DNA of 64,000 nt from Ptychodera flava (taxonomy: Eukaryota; Hemichordata; Enteropneusta; Ptychoderidae): positions 38,381,388 through 38,445,387 of the forward strand of contig NC_091928.1 in assembly GCF_041260155.1 (NCBI RefSeq). Direction: 5' to 3'. Position 1 is the first letter of the stretch, and each line of letters opens with the position of its first letter. Below, in pieces: positions 56,901 to 64,000 of this stretch. Under the pieces are notes generated by a model, which was not told the DNA's origin, did not search any database, and saw only the letters and a program-made list of their open reading frames with translations. Both the position numbers and the translations under genes were made by a program.

Positions 56901-59900
56901 AACCACAAAAACTCGAGATGACTGTAAAAAAGGGAAATGAGATGGAGACTGCCACATCAATACATCAACGTGAGAAGACTGCCAGGGATGGAAGTGAGAT
57001 TGAGATAACCACACCAAGAAAACGCCAAAAGACTGGCAAGGATAGAAGTGAGATTGATTCAGCCACACCAACTCTACCTGATAGCAGGGAGGGATGTCAG
57101 ATGGAGACAATCACAGTCAGCACAGCACAAGAACATCATAAAGGTCAGTAGGTTTTCTGTTCATTCAGATGATGTACATGAAGTATTAATATTCCATTAA
57201 TACTGAAGTGCATAGCTATGGCCATGAATATTTAATTCATGAGATGAATATTGTTTGGAGCATTCAATAGAAATCAGTGCCATTATTTTATGGTATAACA
57301 TGATTTCTTAGTTACTTTCAACAAGGTGGATTTAGTCAAGAGCTGATAGTTGAAGAATAGATTAGAATAGAGTAGATTGTTCCATTATTACATTGGAAGT
57401 AGCAGGGATGACCTTAATGTAAGCTTTATTAAAAAACTGATTAATTTCATGGGCCTGCATGCAAAATGTTAATCTTGTGAGAGCAAATATTATATCCCAG
57501 TCTTTACTCATATGTGACAATCAAAGGCAGAGAAGGTAACTTGCTTACTGCTCAGTTGAAAAAGATTTCTTACTTATCACAGAGAAGGATTCAACATATT
57601 TTCAGCAACATCTTCAAACGTCTTACTGCAGGTAAAACCAGATCTGATGGCAGTATGGTGACTCCTGGTAGTACTGCTACACAGGAACAAACAAATTTTT
57701 GTGCAGCTCACGGTGAAGTGTTGCCTATTGGTTCAGTGCCCTCTGAGATGTCTGGTGGTATGGTGAAACTTTCTAGTGCAGCGGAGCAAAGGGTTGAAGA
57801 TAGTGACAATAGTGAAGAGATGACTGGATCAGTGCACTCTGAGATGATACCTGGTGGTGAAGAGGAGCAAAGAGTTGCAGATAGTGAAGACAGTGAAGAG
57901 ATGACTGGGTCAGTGTCCTCTGAGATGTCTGGTGATATGATGATACCTGGTAGTGAAGAGGAGCAAAGCTTTTCAGATAGTGATGACAGTGAAGAGATGA
58001 TGAGTAGTTCAGAGTCCTCTGAGGAGATATCTGATAGCACAACAACAGCTAAAAGTTCAAGTGTTTCTGGTTAGTATTAACTCTATTAAATTAAAGTAAA
58101 TTGGCTTTAAAAGCAACATCTGATTTACACATTGCAATTGTTTTATCAACAAGTAATTTTTTCAGTATACACTAGCTTTAAGAAACATCAATCTTATTCC
58201 ATTTTTTTTCCTTTTTCTTCATTAACATCTTACGGCTGGGTACATAAGTTGATCATGAAAGTTTCTCTCATACTGAACATAGTATTGCCAAAGCAAGCGT
58301 ATAGATCTACCAGAGCGTGTTGTTTTGGTATGACTAATTATGGGGAATGATAAAGTAATGAATGATATTGTGTGTATGCATGCAGTACCAATATTTTGCC
58401 CCTTGAATGACTAGGCAGCCATAGTAGAGATTCTTTCGATACAACCTGTATACGATATTGGCAGTTGGCAGCCATGGAATCAGGAAGGGAGTTGTATTCC
58501 GCACATAGCAAATCACCCATATTTAAACTTGTATTACTTTCTAAGATCCTGTGCTATGAGACAATATAATACAAATGTTAACTGTTATTGAGGGCAAAAG
58601 CATATGTCTGTACCCCGATGGAATGTGAGTCACAACCCCTCCACCTCCCAACAGGCTGTTTTAGCTGGGGGTGACTCAAAGGCCCAAAGGGATAAAGACA
58701 TGCTGTTGCCCTCATGGCCAGTCAATATGTGTTCTATAACACACCTCACCCGCATCATACATAATAATGTGGCAACCACAAATCTTTTACATTCAGTTCT
58801 CGACCATATTGTTCCACTAGGCCATAGACGACATTTTTGTTTACATTCCAGTTTGCACATGTGCAAATGTTGCTTTTAAAGGCAACGGGCATCATCTTTT
58901 GGAACACATGCCTGGCAGGCAAGAATTCCAACAAATGATGCTTAATGATGTCGTTTACATGGATCAGCACAAAAAGAATACATTCTGCGCCCAAATACGA
59001 ATTAGAACATAGACTGGAGGTGAGGTGTGTTACAATAAAACATAGTACCATTCAGTTGATCATTGTTCACCAAAGATGTTTCATAGTTGAAAATGTATGT
59101 GGCACTCATTGAAACTGAAAGCATGACTCAGAAACTTTATGAGCTCAAAAATGTACCACAGTATATTTAGGACCATGTCATGATCTGATTTCACATCAGC
59201 AAATTAAATGATGGAAATACTAAAATCATAACTGATGTAAAATGTTCTTGAAGGGTCGTTTTCACTCCACATATGATTTTTTAGAGCCTAAGAGTGCAGA
59301 AAAGAAGCACATTATGGGAGCACAGATAGGGGTGCAGACTATCAATTTTTGACCGCTCAAAAAGCTCATATATCAGCTTTATAGTTCTGTTGTACAAATA
59401 ATGGTTTGTCTCAGAGAAAGTCTTCATATGAATGGAATTTCCCGTTCAGGCAATGTGGACCAAAATTTACTGTACAGCTGTTTGCCATCTATTCACAAGG
59501 TTTAGCTGAATCAGTTTCTCTCAGTTGCCAAATAAATTGTGTATTATCCTCAGATGCCCGGAATATGAACTACATTTCAGCTTTCGTAAGTTTGTGTGAC
59601 TTTGATCTTACAGGGAATTGGTCAAAGAAGATCCTCTATGGAAATGAAAGCCAATGGCCTGGAAAGCGGTTCAATTATGCAACAGGCTTGACCTTCCACA
59701 ATGATAAACTTTTGGTGTGCGACACAGGCAACAATATTGTAAGAATACTGAATCAAGATTACACATGTCACAAGGTGTTGGGCAGTTTCAAAGGCCAATT
59801 TGCCTACCCATTTAAGCCTCAGTCCATAGCAGTCTCTCAGAACAGCCTCTACTTCATCCTTGATGACATCAATGTCCAAGTTGTTGTTTGTGATCAAAAT

Positions 59901-60434
59901 AATAAAGTTGTCAAGTTGATTAATCTACCTAAAGACTCACATCCTACTTGCATAGCTCTTGTTAAGACATTTCTCATAGTTACAGAGGTCAGCAATAACC
60001 GCATCCTCAAGTACAGCCAGGATGGAGATTACATAGCAGAGATTGGTGGTGATACTGACAGCAAACAACAATTCTGGCATCCAAGCTCTGTTGCTGTCAA
60101 CAGTAAGGATGTCATCTTGGTGTCTGACTGTAACAATGACTGCATCAAGTGTTTTGATTTAGAGTTAAATGGTCTGTTCCAATACGGAGAGGCTGGTGAA
60201 GGCAATGGTCAGACGCACCTCGTCTATGGCATTGCAGTGGATGGCAATGATAATGTGTATGTTTGTGACTGGCGTAATGATAGGATTGTTAAATGGAGTA
60301 GTGATGGAAAATGGATATGTAATCTTTTTCAACGTGAACGGATTTACCCAGAATACATTGCTGTGACCACCGCTGGTGATGTAATTTCTGTTGTTGAATC
60401 TAACAGTGGTACAATTGTAATATTTTCTAGGTAG
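43225..60434 (+). CDS. Gene C: GT4-like / TRADD-N-like / coiled-coil / NHL protein (spliced, about 1557 aa)
   Basis: Coding exons: 43225-44908, 45337-45804, 47080-47210, 47378-47426, 50096-50353, 54389-54904, 56835-57143, 57632-58069, 59614-60434 (4674 nt). Every junction has GT/AG sites and matching phase. Order of parts: divergent GT-B fold glycosyltransferase-like region (residues about 1-550, one exon), TRADD-N-like domain (about 590-717), acidic linker, helical exon (778-863), coiled coil (about 900-1030), charged repeats (about 1045-1130), Ser/Glu repeats (about 1150-1284) and a six-bladed NHL propeller (about 1290-1557). No signal peptide or membrane segment, so cytosolic. TRADD-N domains are signalling adaptors and NHL propellers bind RNA, protein or glycans in TRIM-NHL proteins; a signalling or innate-immune role is inference. 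Both ends are clear, but the middle linkage rests on splice phase alone. Confidence 0.68.
45337..45804 (+). CDS. Gene C exon 2: TRADD-N-like domain
   Basis: Acceptor ttcctcag, donor gtaagt; residues about 562-717. ILLRFLTLYNLYKLKQTCRS, then GSLARAFEPLLITDEM and GIKLQLKATYDTKKFEE, line up with the N-terminal domain of TRADD (I-V-Q-L-R-F ... Y-R-E-G-A-L-R-A-A-L ... V-P-L-Q-L-E-L), an adaptor fold also found in invertebrate NLR-like proteins. A Glu-rich helix precedes it. The comparison is from memory, not a search. Confidence 0.62.
47080..47210 (+). CDS. Gene C exon 3, acidic linker
   Basis: Acceptor ttcttccag, donor gtgagt. Reads DGGGIQPVKFYDNIIEEEND onward; phase fits both neighbours. Confidence 0.6.
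47378..47426 (+). CDS. Gene C exon 4, 49-bp linker exon
   Basis: Acceptor ccttcaag, donor gtaagt. Reads VTESGQTDSHQKDQGK plus one base. Small and low complexity, supported by phase only. Confidence 0.5.
47576..47717. repeat. Foldback palindrome in a gene C intron
   Basis: Arms of about 57 bp: left tttacagccctgatacgg then ggtcgtacggcg, right cgccgtacgacc then ccgtatcagggccgtaaa. Ends ggtataataatc and gttttatcatatac also pair. CpG-rich, unlike the intron around it. Confidence 0.85.
47718..50095. other. Gene C intron
   Basis: No exon recognised. A short frame at 47776-48018 has some CpG-rich sequence but no family match. Confidence 0.4.
50096..50353 (+). CDS. Gene C exon 5, helical segment
   Basis: Acceptor tttttgcag, donor gtgagt. 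Reads KLLLLELDAEREIKSSTETN and later FDMLQAVMTMTDRVEHILSS, predicted helical. No family assigned. Confidence 0.6.
50918..51060. mobile_element. Partial copy of the Harbinger-like MITE end
   Basis: Begins gggatggaccatttgatttc followed by tggggatggggctgg, a diverged copy of the terminus of the element at 52592-53989. No matching right end was seen nearby. Confidence 0.4.
51657..51887 (+). other. Unassigned 76-codon ORF in an intron
   Basis: ATG with a CpG-rich leader (gcgcgaagctgctgctgatc) and an acidic C-terminus (DFDDEIQLDIDTLPN). The 3' quarter lies within the inverted-repeat arm that starts at 51821. No family recognised; it may be a captured first exon or part of a transposon. Confidence 0.25.
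52592..53989. mobile_element. Harbinger-like MITE with TAA target duplication
   Basis: Ends ggggtggaccatttgatatc and gatatcaaatggtccaccc are inverted, followed inward by G-runs and A-rich stretches on both sides. It is flanked by TAA on each side inside the right arm of the inverted repeat. A TAA duplication with GG..CC termini is typical of PIF/Harbinger. No transposase is encoded. Confidence 0.7.
53008..53130. repeat. Near-perfect palindrome inside the Harbinger-like MITE
   Basis: Arms of about 60 bp (agaaaactcataacaatgaa, then aatccaatgcgtaat, and their inverse) meeting at taatattatta with almost no loop. Confidence 0.9.
54389..54904 (+). CDS. Gene C exon 6, coiled coil
   Basis: Acceptor tattacag, donor gtgagt. 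Heptad-rich: AQSKVHSLQSQLDKAFTEKK, LLETQLAEAVQEKSQQE and VEKLEIKLKKKDTIITELRT. A long coiled coil, likely for oligomerisation. Confidence 0.72.
55040..55120. repeat. Poly-T tract
   Basis: About 70 bases of nearly pure T with a few A, followed by gggagggggga. Confidence 0.85.
55575..56190. mobile_element. 616-bp MITE with 6-bp target duplication
   Basis: Terminal inverted repeats caggtgccgccaact and agttggcggcacctg, flanked on both sides by TTCTTA (55569-55574 and 56191-56196). The interior holds degenerate GC-rich repeats based on cagcgggcggggagaaaa. Non-coding; in a gene C intron. Superfamily not assigned. Confidence 0.8.
56835..57143 (+). CDS. Gene C exon 7, charged 16-18-residue repeats
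   Basis: Acceptor cataatag, donor gtcagt. Four loose repeats built on GNEMETAT, GSEIEITT, RSEIDSAT and CQMETITV, spaced by Lys/Arg-rich stretches (RKRQKTGKD). Probably disordered. Confidence 0.6.
57632..58069 (+). CDS. Gene C exon 8, acidic Ser/Glu tandem repeats
   Basis: Acceptor ttactgcag, donor gttagt. About three repeats of roughly 30-35 residues (SEMSGG, EEQRVADSEDSEEMTGSV, SEMSGDMMIPGSEEEQSFSD). Repeats at DNA level suggest recent slippage growth. Ser-Asp/Glu sites resemble casein kinase 2 targets. Confidence 0.65.
59614..60434 (+). CDS. Gene C last exon: six-bladed NHL beta-propeller
   Basis: Reads GNWSKKILYGN and then six NHL-type blades, e.g. YATGLTFHNDKLLVCDTGNN, HPSSVAVNSKDVILVSDCNN and VYGIAVDGNDNVYVCDWRND; stop TAG at 60432. 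The acceptor could be at 59613 (atcttacag) or 59553 (atcctcag); both keep the frame after the previous exon. AATAAA at 60438 is only 4 bases past the stop; other hexamers lie near 61491 and 61690. NHL propellers typically bind RNA, proteins or glycans. Confidence 0.82.
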
Positions 60435-60437
60435 ACA

Positions 60438-60443
60438 ATAAAC
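60438..60443 (+). terminator. AATAAA close to the gene C stop
   Basis: A polyadenylation hexamer 4 bases after the stop codon. If used, the 3' UTR would be unusually short. Confidence 0.35.
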
Positions 60444-62190
60444 CAACATGTTATGAATGTCTTTATTTCATCAAAATACTGAAATTTGTTCAAAATTTTT
60501 GGTACACATATTTTAATCATCACTTAATTGTAATAAGCTAATGAATCACACTGTTGATATATACATCAACTTCCAAAGCAACAGTTAGTTATGTTTTCAC
60601 ATTTCATGATCTCATTTGGTAAATCACATAATCAGCCAGGATGTTTTTTCTGTTCAACACCTTTTGAAGTTTTGGTTTCAGCATTCAGTAAAACCAAAAT
60701 ACAAAGGCCGTACGAATTTCTCACTTCATCCTGGAACAGCTCTTGGCAAAAACGAATGTACTGGCTCTGTTTGAAAAATGACATGTAGATCTAAGAAACT
60801 AAAAATGTTCTGGGGGAAGTGAATAAATCAGCATTCACATCCAAAGTGGAAAATTTCAGTAGCCTGACATAGTTGCAGCTCTCTGGCATCTATTGATAAC
60901 CACCCAAAACACAATATCTTCAGTTGTTTTCATGTATCCTTAAATTGTGATAAAGTGTCTTTTCTGGACTACAGCATGATTATCCTAAGTCTGTTTAGAT
61001 AAGAATATTGAGAAAGGAAAAGGGTACATGAACATCTTGAAGAAAGGGCCTTCATAATTTGATGAGAAAGGTGGAGAAAAATTTATAGGCAGGTGATATG
61101 ACAAAAATCAACACAATTATTGCCTACACACCTGGGAGATCATTTATCTCTATGCTTCAGCAAATGTAATTATCAACATTTGGAGTCCCTCCACCACTTT
61201 AATATCCCTTATATTTGGAACGTTTTAGCATAATTTTTGTCATATTCTCTACAAAATGTTATGTTTTCTATTAAAGTGTATATGTCTCCTGCGTATTCTA
61301 TTAAACTGGTAAAAGCAATGGGAAGCTTAATTTGGAAGATAACGCAAACAATATCTCAGTAGGCAACTCGGTGTTTAGCCACCGATTAATATACTGCTTT
61401 ATGTAAAGGTTTGATATGAGCCTACTATGTGTAATTAAGTAAAACCTAGCTGGAAATCTAACTATTCCATATTCAGTGACTATTACTGCAATAAATTTTA
61501 TGTTTTAGGTATTAATATATTTTAAGCACAATAGTTTTGGCAGTGTGTACATTTTAATGGCAATACGAGTTTTCAATTTGTTCAGTGTTGTCATACGTGT
61601 TCAACTTCATTGAGGAGTAGAAATACCAATGCTTACAAAGCGTATATTGTTTAATAGATCTATTATATAATATTATAATATTATATAAGAGCCTGAAAGA
61701 ATAAAATCGGATGACATTTTTTAAAGAACATTTCATGTAGAAGATTTCCAAATTTTAGATAGAAAAAATATAATTGTTTTTGCAGTTTTAAGAGTTAAAT
61801 TCTTTTGAATAACTTCATTGTGAATTTAGGGCTTGTCGGTATTAGATTTCCATGTTAGATGCTTGTTACATGTTACATGTGTCACTTTATTGTATTCAAA
61901 TTAAATAATTATATGTGTATAGTACAACAGTCTGGACGCAGCTTATATTGATAAGATTGTACATGTACATAGGAATGAAAATTTTACTACTGCAGCAGAC
62001 TTAATCAAGTGAATGAGATATTGTTCTGACATTTGCTGATAAAGTTGATACAGTGGGAGAAATTGTTAATGTAAGCACTCATTTTACAGTTACACAAAAA
62101 AGCATGGACTTCACAAGCATTGTACTTCTTGAGAAGACTCTTATTTTTGTGCTAAATGTAGTAAGTTATTTTGGAAGAGGAAAACAATCA
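60444..62190. other. Intergenic, AT-rich
   Basis: No gene or repeat family recognised. A short inverted AT motif (attatataatattataatat) occurs near 61662. Confidence 0.45.
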
Positions 62191-62199
62191 GAAAGATGA

Positions 62200-62820
<621 letters not shown>

Positions 62821-62824
<4 letters not shown>

Positions 62825-63255
62825 CATACACATACATGCATGCACATGGGTGTTTCTTTGGCTACAAATGCCATCCAATTATCCTCAAGCATCCTTTCTA
62901 TTTCTCAGATTAAGTCATATTACCTGTGTGAGGCATCCAATTCATGTCTAGGCAACTGCTGGTGTTGGTGGATTTCTAGATCACCAATAGTGTTTGCATA
63001 AACCACTGGAGTTAGTGTCCACGAATAGCAGACCCTCTATCACAGTTTATAAACTATCTACTGTTGATTGGCCAATCAGAGTGCTCATTCAGGGTGTTTT
63101 ATTTACTCGTAAAGCCTTGGTCACCAAATTCCAGAAACGAATGACACGCCGTAGTAAAGTACTGTCCAATCAAAACTGAACATGTCATATTCTGTAGACA
63201 TCTGGTACGTTTTAATATTCAAATTTGGTAACACAGCGGAAACCAGCGGCAACAC
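62821..63255. other. Intergenic
   Basis: Nothing recognised. Confidence 0.4.
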
Positions 63256-64000
63256 AAAACTAATCTTAAATTCTAGCAATTATTTACCTAGACATTATAC
63301 AAAAGGCAATGCTTTGTATCAAATTGTTTTATTTGATACAGGTACATGTTAGTAACTTGAAATAAACATTTAACACAAAAATATCTGGTTGCTGTAGCTG
63401 TAACAGTCATATTTTGAATGGTACTGCAAAATCACAGTATTGCCAACTCGCATACATTTTCGTTAAACCTGTCTTCTTGTAAGTCGCCTACTGAGCTTAT
63501 TTTTTAACATAACGTGGCAAGTTGGGCATCATTAGAAAGTTAATTTACTCTTCTTTAAAATAATATATTGCAATATGCAATATCTTTTACAGTTTTCATG
63601 AAATAGGACCCCAACTTACCCCACACCCCAAAGTTTTATGTTCCAAATTACAGTCAAAACTAATCTCAAATTCTGCCAACTATTTACCGGGACATAATAC
63701 AAAGGGCAATGATTTGTATTAAATTTAGTTTATTTGCTACAGGTTCATGTTAGAAACTTGAAAAGAACTTTTAACAGAAAAAATATTGTGATGCTGTAGC
63801 TGTAACAGTAATATTTTGAAGGGTACCACAAAATCATGGTATTGCCAACTTGCATACCGTACGTTTTTGTTTAACCTGTCTTAATATTGTAAGTCATCTG
63901 CTGAGCTTATTTTTTAACATAAGTTGGCAATTGGGGTATCATTAAAAAGGTTTTTTTTTTATTTGATATAACATATTGTAATATACAATATCTTCTTTAG
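63256..64000. repeat. 400-bp tandem repeat, running out of the window
   Basis: Segment beginning aaaactaatct at 63256 recurs at 63656 (400-bp step) with about 80 percent similarity by eye. Shared phrases include gctgtagctgtaacagt and gagcttattttttaacataa. The array may continue beyond 64000. Confidence 0.85.

Noticed and set aside
59406-59613. Upstream extension of the NHL frame as coding
   Set aside because: The acceptor at 59414 would be out of phase with the previous exon and soon meets a stop; acceptors at 59553 or 59613 fit.
59587-59613. Apparent intron (gtaagt ... ttacag) inside the NHL exon
   Set aside because: Only 27 bp, too short for an animal spliceosomal intron. More likely 59613 is simply an alternative acceptor.

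Overview
The window looks like nuclear DNA from an intron-rich animal with a low-GC genome. Exons are short with canonical GT/AG borders. Introns are full of microsatellites, MITEs and LINE tails. The protein families (tandem calponin-homology plus ankyrin, TRADD-N-like, NHL propeller) fit a marine invertebrate, perhaps a deuterostome such as a hemichordate, echinoderm or amphioxus. The species cannot be fixed from sequence alone.

Layout. (1) Minus strand, about 31 kb down to about 1-3 kb: one large gene (gene A) of at least 24 coding exons, 28740 down to 3127. It encodes a protein of about 990 residues with two calponin-homology (CH) domains, a Lys-rich linker, a helical middle and a long C-terminal ankyrin-repeat array. 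The reading frame stays open through every junction I propose. (2) About 30.7-31.15 kb: a head-to-head promoter region shared by gene A and the plus-strand gene B. (3) Plus strand, 32449-38812: gene B, six coding exons, a 323-residue acidic low-complexity protein with no recognised domain. (4) Plus strand, 43225-60434: gene C, nine coding exons and about 1557 residues. In order it has a divergent GT-B/GT4-like glycosyltransferase region with a duplicated N-terminal part, a TRADD-N-like domain, a coiled coil, two charged repeat regions and a six-bladed NHL beta-propeller. Genes B and C are phase-compatible and may be one locus in which B's last exon is an alternative terminal exon. (5) 60.5-64 kb: no gene seen; AC/TA microsatellites, a hairpin and a 400-bp tandem repeat.

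The most interesting protein is gene C. A glycosyltransferase-like module joined to a TRADD-type adaptor domain and an NHL propeller looks like a sensor/effector or signalling scaffold, although no function is demonstrated here.

Mobile DNA is abundant. There is a Helentron-like element with 226-bp internal tandem repeats (23750-25236), a 616-bp MITE with a 6-bp target duplication (55575-56190) and a Harbinger-like MITE with a TAA duplication inserted into one arm of a 357-bp inverted repeat (51821-54294). A dispersed TIR family recurs in gene A introns, one copy of which carries a LINE tail. Several near-perfect foldback palindromes are also present.
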